A stretch of 64,000 bases of DNA from Petaurus breviceps papuanus (lineage: Eukaryota; Chordata; Mammalia; Diprotodontia; Petauridae): assembly GCA_028583685.1 (NCBI GenBank), contig JAMXIF010000065.1, positions 29,803,122 to 29,867,121 of the forward strand. The letters run 5' to 3'. The position numbers and the translations under genes are program-made. Below, in pieces: positions 44,196 to 54,495 of the stretch; the first letter of the stretch is position 1, and each line of letters starts with the position of its first letter. The notes under the pieces are model-generated. The model saw nothing but the letters and a program-made list of their open reading frames with translations, did no database searches and was not told where the DNA came from.

Positions 44196-45540
44196 AAGGT
44201 TAAGGTAACATCAAACAGCATCTTACCTCCTCCCTGGCCATTCCTTAATATGGAGCCATAGGATCTCTGTCAATTTCATCTCCACCAATCACCCTTATTG
44301 GCTATTTGCTTTCATCCTTCATTTCTCCAAACTGTGACTTTATTCCATGTGAGAAAAGTTTCAGAAGATGGTATGTGAGATCTATTCTAAATCACAGATT
44401 CTAGGTTTTTATTCTGAAGACAGAGAAGATGCAAAGGTGTGAGGCAAAGACCTTTTAAGACTTTTCACTTTGTAGACTTTAAGTGGCATTTGCCCATGGA
44501 AATGACAAGCATTCACCAAGCAGTTACCAGAGACAACGATCTTGTCTCCTGGGCATAGAAGCTTTTGGTATATTACTTCTCCAGTCCATTCATTTTCTTA
44601 GATAAGTAGGAACAATTCAGAAGTGAAAACTGGGAGCACCCTGACTATAAGAATTATTTTGTGGTTATTGAAACTGTTTCCTGGGTCGTGGCCAGGTGGC
44701 AAATTTGGGGTGCTTTCTGGTTAGTTATATTATTCCAGGGTGAGGTCTCTGATCAAGGCAACAAACCCCCTTTCATAAATCATTAATGGAAAGAATCTAA
44801 ATAGAGTATGTATTAATTAATTTTACATGCACACACCTATTTGTGTCTTATGGTAGTCATTTGTAGCATGGGAGAGGGGAAAAAGGGGAAAAGGGCATTA
44901 ACATGAAAACTTTACTGAGTATTTGAAGGGAATAGCAAGTCATACATGGTAGATTTGCAGTTTCATGCACAACCATCTGTGTGATGAAAGTTTTTTTTTG
45001 TTGTTGTTCTGTGAATTGAAATAAAATAAATTTAAAATAAAAGAAAGAAAGAAAGAATCTTCTGAACTTACAAGAAACCTATGGATCAAGATGGGAGTCC
45101 ATCCTCCTCTCATACAGTCTGGCTGCATATAATTTTACCTATATGGCCAGCTCTTTCCTTGGAACATCTTTGAGTGGCTACTTTTTTCTGCTAATATATG
45201 TGTTTGTAGGAGAGTGCACTGCATATTTGTTAGAGGGAATTTCAAGTTTTTTGCTACCTCATTTCAAAATGAAATTTTTCTTTGAACTCATTAGATCCTC
45301 TATTGAAAAGAAAGCACATTGTTGTGGGGTTGGGGGATGTCATCATGAAATTTACTACTGGGAGTACAACATGACAGAGTACCTTGTTCCAGAGTACTTT
45401 GATAATTTTCCTTACTTGAGAGCAGTATTTGATGGGTCCAGATAGCCCAGAAGTTATTTGCAAAGGGCTTTAGAGCCCTGTGTAATTATTTTGCACTACC
45501 TGTAGGAAGGAAGCTGGTAGCCAATCTGTCAGGGAGAGAG
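44196..45540. other. No firm feature
   Basis: No repeat landmark over most of this stretch. A short AAAG patch lies at 45035-45055. The 100-codon plus frame at 45143-45445 (MASSFLGTSLSGYFF...) starts with a hydrophobic segment but has no recognisable family or gene context. It is not called. Confidence 0.35.
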
Positions 45541-45544
45541 AATC

Positions 45545-45670
45545 ATAAAGTTGTGTCCTGCCCTGACATATCCTGGCTATGTGACCCTGGGCAAGTCACT
45601 AACCTCTAAGCACTCCTGGCAACTCCTTAAGATCTCAGAGAAGGCATAGAGTTGCATTGTTAGAAATAAT
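45545..45670 (+). mobile_element. MIR-type SINE fragment
   Basis: 'cctggctatgtgaccctggg', 'caagtcactaacctctaagc', then a decayed tail. Confidence 0.75.
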
Positions 45671-45999
45671 TTCCTCTTCTGAGTCTTCCCTACCACTCCA
45701 ATTACAAGGCAGGACCCCTAGCCCTGTGCGACTGACTTGCTGTGCTTGGTCTTTCTGGAACATCATAAGGAGAAGATAGGATCAATAAACCTCTCTGGTG
45801 CTAGGAGAACATAAGGGATTGTCTTGTCTTGATCAGCAATAAACATTTGTTGAAGTGAATGAATGAATGGAAGAATGTCCAACATTTGATTAGAACACTT
45901 TTGTTGCCTTTTAGGGAAAACTAATGCCAATGCAGTGAAAAGATGAGTTGAGAAATCATGATCCTTTTAAAGAGGTTTTGGGGGGTACTTAGGGGTGCT

Positions 46000-46545
46000 G
46001 GGACCCTGAAAAGGCCAAGGCAGAGTCACCTAGAATGAATTCACACACTCAAGGTAACTTTCAATCAAGAGACAGTCCGTTACAACACCAATAGAAGTGG
46101 GCAAAGTCCCTTTGGAGAAATTGCATCCTAGTTGGGGTGAATCTAGAACTTATATATAAAAGAGGCAAGGGAAAGGAATGCCAGGGATGCTAATTAGGTA
46201 ATCTAAGGGCGCAGGTATCTTGGGGAGCTATGAATGGGGAATGTAGGGAGTATTCCAGACATTAAGGGAGTTGTAGGAGGCATGGGCCTTGGGTATCTGG
46301 TGCCAAGGGAGAGAGTCTTTGGGCCAGCCAGGGACATAAACCCTTGGTCTAGGCAGCACAATGTCTACTCAGATAAGGGAATTACAGAGTCAGACCTGCT
46401 ACAAGGGAACATCTTCTTGGGGGCAGGAGGGCTGTGCACTTTCAGAGATATGGTTTTAGGGCTTTGGGGTATCCAGTTTCCACCACTAACATACCCTGGA
46501 AGTTATCTGCCATGTCACAAAGCTTTTGAATGTCTCCTTAGAAGG
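46000..46545. mobile_element. Possible LTR remnant (fossil), unclassified
   Basis: GC-richer block that differs from its surroundings: 'gagacagtccgttacaacac', 'gaacttatatataaaagagg' and 'ggtatctggtgccaagggag'. The phrasing resembles antisense LTRs that I associate with marsupial endogenous retroviruses. I found no second copy, terminal TG/CA or target duplication. The 115-codon frame at 46234-46581 is G-rich and matches nothing. Confidence 0.25.
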
Positions 46546-46820
46546 GATTTCCTTAGTTTGATGTACTCACAAATCATTTAAGAGCTATATCAGCTAAAGT
46601 TTTTAACAGAAATAAAATAGGGTGATACAAGAGAAAGAAAATGCAAATGCAAGGAGGCAGATAGAAAGATAATTCAAGTTCATTATCGTTATATAGACCC
46701 TCCATCCTAAGTTCTTTCCAAAATAATGATAATATTATTATTATTATTAGAAATTTGACTTTTACATTTTTGCCTGAGAACAATCTTCTTTTTAAACTTT
46801 TAAAATGAAGCATTAATAAT

Positions 46821-47063
46821 AATGGTGTTGTTTGGTCATTTCAGTCATGTCTAACTCTTTGTGACTCCCCTTGTGTTCTTCTTGGCAAAGATACCAGAGT
46901 GGCTTTCCATTCCCTCTTCAGCTCATTTTCCAGATGAACAAGCTGAGGCAAACAGGGTTAAGTGACTTATATAAGATCACACAGTAAGTGTCTGAGGAAC
47001 AATTTGAACTTAGGTCTTCCTGACTCTAGGCCTGGTACTCTATCCACTGAGCAGCCCAGCTGC
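46821..47063 (-). mobile_element. Mar1-type CORE-SINE, full length
   Basis: 'ggtgttgtttggtcatttca', 'tcatgtctaactctttgtga', 'cagatgaacaagctgaggca', 'gagcagcccagctgc'. A 10-bp target duplication (cattaataat, 46811-46820 and 47064-47073). Confidence 0.92.
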
Positions 47064-47083
47064 CATTAATAATGTCCGCATTT

Positions 47084-47250
47084 ACTTTATTTTATTTTGT
47101 CTTTTTGGAGGGGGGAAGGCAGGGCAATTGGGATTGTGACTTGCCCAAGGTCACATGGCTAGTAAGTGTTAAGTGTCTGAGGCCAACTGACTCAGGTCCT
47201 CCTGACTCCAGGGCTTGTGCTCTCTTTGCTGGACCACCTACCTGCCCCCT
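47084..47250 (-). mobile_element. Marsupial tRNA/CORE SINE, short type
   Basis: Antisense: T-rich tail, 'ggcagggcaattgggattgt', 'gacttgcccaaggtcacatg', 'ggtcctcctgactccagggc', 'accacctacctgcccc'. It stands only 20 bp from the Mar1-type SINE in the same orientation, as a separate insertion. Confidence 0.9.
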
Positions 47251-47439
47251 GCATTGAATTTAATGTACATGATAACTGGTCTCTGATTTCTGGAGTCACT
47301 CCTTCCTATTGCCTTATCATCTCAGAAGTAACAGGCTAAAACTTGCTCTTCAGAGAATGGGTGAACCAGCAAAACAAACTGAAAGGGCATACCTCTTACC
47401 ACTCTACATAGCTGCTCAAAGGCAGAAGGGTATCACCCA

Positions 47440-47665
47440 AAGAATGTTGGATTGATAGTACATAAGAAATGGCATCAAATCCTGCTTCTGGAATTTGATT
47501 CAGCCTCCCTCAGTCTTAGTTCCTTAATTCGCATAACAAGGATGATAGCACAAGCAAATACACAAATCACAGTGTTATTGTAAGGCTCAAATAGATTCAT
47601 GCACATAAAATACTTTGCACACCTTAAAATGCTATATAAATGTAAATTGTGTTAGCCATTACTAT
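47440..47665 (+). mobile_element. MIR-type SINE
   Basis: 'catcaaatcctgcttctgga', 'cctccctcagtcttagttcc', 'cacagtgttattgtaaggct', 'atactttgcacaccttaaaa', 'tgctatataaatgtaaatt'. Confidence 0.82.
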
Positions 47666-48055
47666 TATTACCATCATTATATTAGCAACAAAAATATTAC
47701 AACAATTTCTAAACAGTGTCTTACATGGGCCTTTTGAGATAATGGAAGAATAAAAAACTAGGAGATTTAAAGTATTGGCTATTATTAAAATAAATAACAA
47801 TATAATCAACATCTCAGGATAATATCAATAGAGGCAGAAAAATCTAAATTAAAAAAAAAATAAACAAAATACAACTATTTGTGTTTAAAAAAAAACACGA
47901 GATATTCCATCCCTTCATATTTTTTGTTTAAAATCATCTTAACAGGCCTTCTCCCTAGACTCTATGATTTTCACTCATGAGAAGGTTCAGAGTAGACAGA
48001 GGTATTACCATCCCATACTAGAATATAAGTAGTCTACCTTTATTAATTCATGCTT
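47666..48055. other. No feature recognised
   Basis: AT-rich with A-runs at about 47850 and 47887. Confidence 0.4.
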
Positions 48056-48059
48056 ATCT

Positions 48060-48490
48060 TTTTAAAGTTTCTCTTCATCCCTGTGTGAACCTCCAAAATT
48101 TCTATGTAGTTCTTGTCTTTCTTCAGGAATGTTTGGAAGTCCTCTATGTCATTTAAAACTCCATTTTTCCCCTATGGGATAATACTTAGTTTTTCTAGGT
48201 AAGCCTTTCTTGGTCTTAGCTCATAACCTTTGCCTTCAGGAATATTAATTCAAGATCTTTTTTTTTTTGTCTTTATATTGGTGCATGCTAAATTATTTGT
48301 GATTCCAAGTATGGCTCCTTAGTACTTGTGTTCTTTCTGACTTCTTCCAATATTTTTCCTTTTACCCAGAAGTTCTAGATTTTGGCCATAATGTTCCTGG
48401 GAGTTTTCATTTGGGGGTTTTTTGGGGAGGTAATGGTGGGTTCTTTCTAGTTCTACTCTCCCCTCCGATTCTAAGAGATCTGGGCTGTTT
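48060..48490 (-). mobile_element. L1/HAL1-like LINE ORF1 fragment, antisense
   Basis: Collinear with the ORF1 part of the L1 unit at 59300-59650: 'ggaagtcctctatgtcattt', 'tttttcccctatgggataat', 'gattttggccataatgttcc', 'tgggagttttcatttggggg', 'gattctaagagatctgggct'. Much more diverged than that unit, so older or of another L1 lineage. Confidence 0.68.
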
Positions 48491-48919
48491 GGAGTAAGAA
48501 AACAAAAAATTCATATTATGTTCAAATCATTTCCATGTCAATTCAATTTGAACAAACTCAGGTTTTCCAAGTTAGCATTAAAGCAGAGTGGATTGTAATT
48601 GTCTAAGGCAAGGTTTGATCTCAAATCTGGGCTCCAAGTCTCTGATCTACGTTTTTATCTGTAAAGGAAACTCCTTACACTGGAGGAAGATAAGTCCCTC
48701 CTTCCACATAGATCCATAGCAGTTCTGAAATATCTAATCTTAGACAGCTGCCTTAGGCACTGGAAGTTAGCTGACCTATCTAGGGTCACACTAACCCAGG
48801 TACTGATAATACTTTGTCAATATCACATTTTTCCCCTTCAACCTTCTTTGGTTGATAGTGGACCAGAAATACTAACCAAACCAATCAAACAAAAAACACC
48901 AGTAGATACACAGAAGATT

Positions 48920-49060
48920 GCAATTATAATCTAGTGTCTGCTATTTATGAGATGGGTGACCTGAAACAACTTCTGGACCTGGGTTTCTCAATCTGTAAAA
49001 AGACAGGGTTGGACTAAGTGATCTGAAGAGATTTCTTCCCACTGTAAAAACCTATAATCA
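48920..49060 (+). mobile_element. MIR/Mar1-related SINE fragment
   Basis: 'ggacctgggtttctcaatct', 'agggttggactaagtgatct', 'ctgtaaaaacctataatc'. The 3' half of the variant also seen at 10605. Confidence 0.7.
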
Positions 49061-49392
49061 AACCATAAATTGGCCCATTTGCACACCACATCCAAAAAAA
49101 TTACATCCAGGTATTTTTTTTTAATCCCCAGTCAACAGGGAATTATCACAACCAACTCAAGGCAGCAACTAGACCTAAAAGAAGTGAGTTCTTATATGTG
49201 TTTTATATCCTGCCAGTGCTGGCTTCCTGAACTTCAACAATCAAGGATGATCAATGTCAGTGTCTGAAAAGAATGAAGTGATGCCAAGCTAACTCTCCAA
49301 TGACTCTTTGTAAAATAAAAGGGCCTGATATTACTATTATTATTTTCCAAGAGCCTTTTCTCTAAAATGCACCAAAAAAAGGAACTATTTCT
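49061..49392. other. No feature recognised
   Basis: No repeat landmark or coding signal seen. Confidence 0.4.
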
Positions 49393-49397
49393 CTTGC

Positions 49398-49500
49398 TAT
49401 ATATATACACACATGTATATATACATGTGTGTGGGTATACAGGCATGTATGTGTACATACATACACATATATATTCATATACATATCTTTATATAATCAT
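49398..49500. repeat. (ATAC/ATGT)n simple-sequence tract
   Basis: Imperfect TATACACATG-type units. The Y/I/H-rich frames across it are artefacts. Confidence 0.88.
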
Positions 49501-49664
49501 AATATGCCTTGGTTGCTCAAAAGACACAGGCCACCTGAAAAAAGGATCACCAGCAGAGGTGAGGATCAAAATTTTCTGCATATAAAACTATATTTTTTTT
49601 CCCAAATGACCTAACGACCTTCTCACAGTTTCTGAAGATGGAAAGGTAACAACCTACAGAGATA

Positions 49665-50000
49665 TTTGAAAGCAGCACTTTTTGTTTAGCAAAGAATTAG
49701 AAGAAAGTGGACCCCCATGGATTGGTGAACGGCCGAACAGATTGTGGTATACGAATGGAATAGAATATTATTGTGCTGTAAGAAATGGCAAATAAGAACT
49801 CAGAAAAATTTGGCCAGACTTTCTGAACTCATGCAGAGCAAAAGAAGCAGAGCCAGACCAGCTTAGGTGATGACTGCAAAAATGTAAAGGAAAACAAATT
49901 GAAGAATTCAGAACCGCAATTGCTGCTGTGACCAGTCCCGACTTCAAAGACTGTTAGCAAAGCGTGCCCCTTGGCAGAGAGCCTGTGGGATCCTAGGTGC
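49665..50000 (+). mobile_element. L1 LINE 3' region, sense
   Basis: 'gattggtgaacggccgaaca', 'gattgtggtatacgaatgga', 'atagaatattattgtgctgt', 'gactttctgaactcatgcag', 'agcaaaagaagcagagccag' follow the marsupial L1 3' order in sense. It extends with decreasing clarity to about 50110. Confidence 0.82.
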
Positions 50001-50122
50001 CACAGACAACGCTTCTACTCAGATGTGACCAAGGTCTTGATTTGCTTTGCTTAAGTGAATGCATTTGTTACATACCCATATCGGTGATGGGGAAATTCAC
50101 TGGAAAGTATCAGAATTTCCTT

Positions 50123-50245
50123 ATTTCTTTCCTTCCTTCCTTCCTTCCTTCCTTCCTTCCTTCCTTCCTTCCTTCCTTCCTTCCTTCATTCCTTGTCTGT
50201 CTTTCTTTTTTTCTGTTTTTCTTTCTTTCTGTCTTTCTTTCTTTC
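50123..50245. repeat. (CCTT)n microsatellite with CTTT flank
   Basis: About 15 perfect TTCC units (50129-50187), then interrupted CTTT units to about 50245. Polypyrimidine on the plus strand. The F-L-P-S repeat frame is an artefact. Confidence 0.96.
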
Positions 50246-50413
50246 TCGAATGGAGCTAGTCTCTGGGTTCCTTGTACCTATTACTCTCCAAAACTCAATT
50301 CACCTCTCAACCTAGATTCATTCAGTTCATTCTTTGCTGGGCATAGTGACATCTGCAAGAAGATTTGTTCAAATGAAAGGTATGCTGATGGAGCAGCAAG
50401 AAAAGTTAGAAGA

Positions 50414-50715
50414 GGGGCAGCCAGGTAGCACAGCGAGTAAGAGCACCGGCTCCAGTGTTGAGAACACCTGGAGATCGAATTCCGGGCTCAGACACTTAGC
50501 ACCCACCCAGAAACACCTGGCCGTGTAACCTTGAGCAAGTTACTTAACCCCAATTGCTTAGGGGCGGCCAGGTGGCTCCGCGAGTAAGAGCACCGGCTCC
50601 AGTGTCGGGATGACCTGGATCAAATCCGGGCTCAGATACTCAGCACCACACCCAGAAATAATAACTGGCCGTGTAACCTTGAGCAAGTTACTTAACCCCG
50701 ATTGCTTAAAAAAAA
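50414..50715 (+). mobile_element. Head-to-tail dimeric 'ggggcggcc' SINE (copy 2)
   Basis: Left unit 50414-50560 (acacctgg variant) is joined at 'attgctta' directly to right unit 50561-50715 (aaataa-taactgg variant with a 3-bp repeat). Only the right unit has an A tail. A perfect 13-bp target duplication (50401-50413, 50716-50728) surrounds the whole dimer, so it inserted as one piece. It shares the junction and the shortened 'cctggatcaaatcc' with the dimer at 19313. Confidence 0.95.
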
Positions 50716-50719
50716 AAAA

Positions 50720-50990
50720 GTTAGAAGAAAGAGAATCGAAGTCCAAGCCAGGCTATGATCATGAAGAGGTACAAGAGGGAAAGGGACAGAACAGTTCTCT
50801 CGGGAACTAAGCTCTTTCTCCAAATTTGTCTCTTCTCCATTTCCAGGGAAGACTTCTTTCTTAGAATGTCGATGTTTTCGTTGTGGTTATTGTTGGTGTT
50901 TGGGGGGTTTTCTTGCTTGTTTGTTGTTATTTTTTTTTTTTCAGGACACTAGGACATAACTATTCCTTCAGGCAATTAAGGACCAGCTGC
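50720..50990. other. No gene; T/G-run
   Basis: A G/T-rich stretch ends in poly-T at about 50930-50941. Short frames have no known family. Confidence 0.4.
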
Positions 50991-50992
50991 CC

Positions 50993-51190
50993 TATAAGAT
51001 TTGCAAAGCACTTCACAAATATTGTCCCATTGGATCCTCAGCACAGATCTGGGAGGTAGATATTATTCCCATTTTTCAAATGAGAAAACTGAGGCTGAGA
51101 AGAAACTAAGACTCTTACCCAGAGGTCAAATTAGAACTCAAATCCTCCATGTCTCATGCTCTACCCACAGTGTCACTGAGCTGTGCAGAA
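50993..51190 (-). mobile_element. MIR-type SINE, antisense
   Basis: 'ttgcaaagcacttcacaaat', 'cccattggatcctcagcaca', 'atattattcccatttttcaa', 'gagaaaactgaggctgagaa', 'gaactcaaatcctccatgtc'. Confidence 0.88.
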
Positions 51191-52029
51191 GCTGTTCAAT
51201 GTGGAGGCGAATAACCCAATGTCTGGCATGTACATCAACTGTTTTAAAGACATCCTGTTATGACTATCTCTAAGGTGGAAGCTGTACTCAGCTCTATTTA
51301 TTATGACCATTGTTATCATCGTCCTGTGTGCTGACTCAGGGAACTCTTCTTCATACACAAAGGGTTCTGTGATTTTTATTTAGCTTTGTAATCCAAGGTT
51401 TGATTTTTTTCTTTTTCTGTATCCACTAGGTTAGAGATGTTTTGTAATTAAAGTTCCACCATAATCAGATTGCTGCTTTGTTAAAAATATAACCCTTTGG
51501 AAGTATTCATTTTTTGTTTGATGTTTGTTAGGTTCAGACTTTGTTTTAAATGGAAAAAAAGATAATGTAACTCTACCTCTGAAACAGTTCTAATCGGCCC
51601 TCAGCACTGTGTGAGTAGAACAGAGGGGGGGAGGGAGAGAGGAGGGATCATTTGGAAGATTTTTTTTTGAGCTTAAAAACGTAAGACAAAACATTTTTCA
51701 TTGTAGGTTCTCAATTGACAGGAGCCCTTTACCCTCCAAAAGAGTGAAAAGTTGTGGTTCAATATCTCATCAGAAGATCAGCCCTTTTCCTGTCCTAGTT
51801 CTCACTCCTCCTTCATCACCCCTACCCACATACTACAACACAGCTTTCAGCTTAAAGGTGCACTAAGACTTTGGGGACACCCCATGGAGCAGATGGTACC
51901 TGATCTGGGCTTTGAAGGAAGCTGGGATTCTCAGAGGCAGAGGTGAAGACAGAATAAAGACTCAACGGAGGGAACCATATGCTCAAAGGCAAGGAGTAGA
52001 ATGGTGTGTGAAGTAAAGCTAATAGGCAG
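51191..52029. other. No firm feature
   Basis: Part of 51830-52020 ('gcttaaaggtgcactaagac', 'ctgatctgggctttgaagga', 'aaggcaaggagtagaatggt') resembles a decayed antisense L2 3' region. The rest is unassigned. Confidence 0.35.
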
Positions 52030-52236
52030 CAATGTGCTGGCAAATGTTTAACAACCCATTCTCTGAGAAAAAAAAAATACTACAACTATGACACACTTTT
52101 AAGTTTAAGCTGTATGATTAACATTTTTCCATCACTTTCTTAAATCTAGACAATGCTGAAATATTTCAAACCCTGATGTGTAGCATTTGCCAATTTCTGT
52201 TGTGTAAATAAGTACTCCTATTGAAGATTTAACAAT
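52030..52236 (+). mobile_element. Non-autonomous DNA-transposon-like repeat, copy B
   Basis: 'gtgctggcaaatgtttaaca', 'cttttaagtttaagctgtat', 'gattaacatttttccatcac', 'gtgtagcatttgccaatttc', 'gatttaacaatcagctctt'. The most complete of three copies (34204, 52030, 53545). The two ends ('ttaacaa', 'ttaacaa') are not obviously inverted. Confidence 0.65.
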
Positions 52237-52345
52237 CAGCTCTTAAAGGCAGTTAGATGACATAGTGGGTAGACAGTTGGGTTTGGAATCAAGAAAACAT
52301 GGATCTCAAATCTGACTTTAGACATTTACTAGCTGTGTGACCCTG

Positions 52346-52877
52346 TGTAATGGGAATGTAAATTTTTAAGATCTTCCCTGCCCCTAGGCTAAAGTGCACC
52401 TGGAGCCTGGGGTGGGAGGCTTGTTTTTCAGTAGATACTTTTTGGTTGGCCAGTGGGTCCAGAAGGTTGTTACATTCTCTGAGCCAGGAGCAGGCTATAT
52501 AAACCCTGATTTGAGGCTTTGCTTTGGGGGCTCACTTTGAGAAGTGATCTGGAATTTGATCAGATGAGACTCTGGGAAGCCGTTGTTGAGAGCCCCCTCT
52601 TGGCTTTGAAAAACCCAGATGTTGATTTGGTATGGATGCAATGGTTGGACAGTTTGGAAATCTGTCTACTTGATCTGTTTCTCTGTCTTGATAATTCTGT
52701 CTGTATACTCTGAGGTTCAGGGTGCTGACCTTTTTCCCCTGAACTAGGTAAACGATACATATTTGACTGATTAAAGTAAACTTGTTAACCCATTTTGAGT
52801 TGCTTTCCTTTAACAAAGCAGATCTAAGAACATGTGTTGGCAGTCACCCTAGGGACACTGGGGTGCTTGCTGATACA
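52346..52877 (+). mobile_element. Solo LTR of an endogenous retrovirus-like element (fossil), copy B
   Basis: TGTAATGGGAATG...CTTGCTGATACA with TG/CA ends, a TATA-like 'ctatataaaccc' (about 52494) and a polyadenylation-like 'gattaaag' (about 52769). A 5-bp duplication (ccctg 52341-52345, cccta 52878-52882) flanks it. It aligns end to end with copy A at 36822. Solo; no internal region. Confidence 0.9.
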
Positions 52878-52989
52878 CCCTAGACAAGTCACCTTACCTT
52901 TGCTGTCTCATTTGTCTTAACTCTAAAACAAGGATAACAATAGCACTTATCTTGTAGTTTTCTGTGAGGACAAAATGAAATTTCACACA

Positions 52990-53112
52990 CCCATGTGTGT
53001 ATTTATATATATACATATATATATGTAGATGTGTGTATATATCTGTGTATGGGATACATGTGTATATATACATGCATGTGTGTTCATACATATATGCACA
53101 CATATATGTGTA
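52990..53112. repeat. (TATG)n-type simple-sequence tract
   Basis: Imperfect 'atatatgtagatgtgtgtat' units inside the SINE tail. Confidence 0.88.
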
Positions 53113-53165
53113 GTGTTTAGCACAGTAACTTCCACAAAGCAGGTGCCACATAAAGGGTTATTCCC

Positions 53166-53540
53166 TTTCCCTTATCTCCAGGAACCCTTCTGAGCTTGTT
53201 GTTAGGTCATTTTGACTTATACCAATATTATACGAAGGGAAGTAATAGGAAATAAAAGTAACAATTCATGTGGAAGCCTAATTATGGTGGGCTAAGCCAT
53301 GACATACTGAGATATGTTTTTTTTCTGTTTTATTTTTTGTTTTTTATTTATTTCAATTTGATTTGAGGTTTTCTACTTTTTATTTTTTTAATATATTAGC
53401 AACAATAGACAGCTAATGATGATTGTTGGGTAAGAGAATATCAGGGTCAGCCTTGCGTTTTAAGAAGACCATTTTGATAACTATTTGGAGGATGGATATA
53501 GACAGAAGCAACTAGAAACAGAAAGACCAAAAATTAATTT
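53166..53540. other. No feature recognised
   Basis: T-rich stretch at about 53310-53400; no landmark seen. Confidence 0.4.
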
Positions 53541-53544
53541 ACTG

Positions 53545-53700
53545 TTGTGCTGGTAAGTTTTGAACATTTTCTTCACCATTTTCTTAAGTCTAGGCAAGCA
53601 AGAGAAGAATAAATCAAATTTTGATTTGTAGTGCTTGCTGATTTCTGAGCTGTATATTGTCACACTGAAAATTTTATAATTGGCTCTCTCAAGCTGTTTT
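53545..53700 (+). mobile_element. Non-autonomous DNA-transposon-like repeat, copy C
   Basis: 'gtgctggtaagttttgaaca', 'tcaccattttcttaagtcta', 'aaattttgatttgtagtgct', 'tgctgatttctgagctgtat', 'ttataattggctctctc'. Partial copy of the element at 52030. Confidence 0.6.
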
Positions 53701-54245
53701 GAGCTCTAACACACACCTAACTGTAATAATTAAGAGTCTAAGAAAGAGGTATCCCACACACTGGCACTGTACTTAGTACCACTCTTCAGTGTAGCCAAAA
53801 CCAGATTAAAATGTAATTGGTAAATATTTAACAAAATAAATCTTAAAAATAAAATATAAATAATGTCATTACATTTTAAAACTTTCAGCATGCAGCCTCC
53901 AGGGATCCTTCTGAACTATTTAGTGACCCCCATTTCTTTTTGACTTTGATATCTTTGGTCTAAGGGATAAGTGAGGAGAGCCTACATTAGTGTATGGCTT
54001 CCTTTCCCTTTGGGTTTTCATTCAATTTCAATGACACATCATCTTGTTACTACTTAGATGGAACAAGTCAATGTGGGTCTGTCCCTATCTCTTGGATAGG
54101 AACTAAACGTTAACCTGACTTAAACTAACCACAATTAGATAGGGCAGAAGCCCCCAAATAGAAATGTCTGAGCCTAATGACACTGTGCTGTTTTCCCTTG
54201 ATTTATAAATTGACCAATGATTCTTGTAGATATCATTCCATCCAA
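53701..54245. other. No feature recognised
   Basis: 'attggtaaatatttaacaaa' (about 53816) hints at a further scrap of the same DNA-transposon-like family. The remainder is unassigned. Confidence 0.35.
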
Positions 54246-54249
54246 TCCC

Positions 54250-54495
54250 TTTCTGTAGCTCTCTGTCATCTATCCCCATCTGTCCCCTGTCTTCTATCAT
54301 GTGAGAACAACAGTCCCCATCCTGGTGGTCTTGACTTTTGTCTTGCCACTGGACTTGGCAGACCCTGGAAGAGAGAGTGAGGCTGAAGACTTTGTGCAAT
54401 TTTGCCTCACTTAAATCCAATTTATGTGCAAGTCAAGATATTGTCCCATGATGTCACTGATTCTTGGCAAAAATGAAGGATGAACAAGACAACCT
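54250..54495 (+). mobile_element. RTE-tailed marsupial SINE-like repeat, copy 1
   Basis: 'cttgccactggacttggcag', 'gagagagtgaggctgaagac', 'tgcctcacttaaatccaatt', 'tgcaagtcaagatattgtcc', 'aatgaaggatgaacaagaca'. The same blocks occur at 56113-56384. The 'gaaggatgaacaa' end is RTE-like. Confidence 0.7.

Larger units (their letters stand above)
52240..53165 (+). mobile_element. CORE-SINE, split by a solo LTR and a microsatellite
   Basis: Left part 52247-52345: 'ggcagttagatgacatagtg', 'gatctcaaatctgacttta', 'agctgtgtgaccctg'. Right part from 52878: 'ccctagacaagtcacctta', 'cttaactctaaaacaaggat', 'gtgaggacaaaatgaaattt'. A TATG-rich tract (52990-53112) follows, then a MIR-like end 'tagtgtttagcacagtaact'. 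The core phrase is interrupted exactly at the LTR. Confidence 0.85.

Noticed and set aside
45143-45445. 100-codon frame with a hydrophobic N-terminus
   Set aside because: Looks superficially like a secreted or membrane protein, but no family, no gene context and a chance-like length.
49997-50428. 143-codon frame with an F-L-P-S repeat
   Set aside because: Runs from an L1 tail through the (CCTT)n microsatellite into a SINE; no single coding unit.
36822-52877. LTR copies A and B as the two ends of one provirus
   Set aside because: They are 15 kb apart with unrelated repeats between them, and each has its own 5-bp duplication; both are solo.
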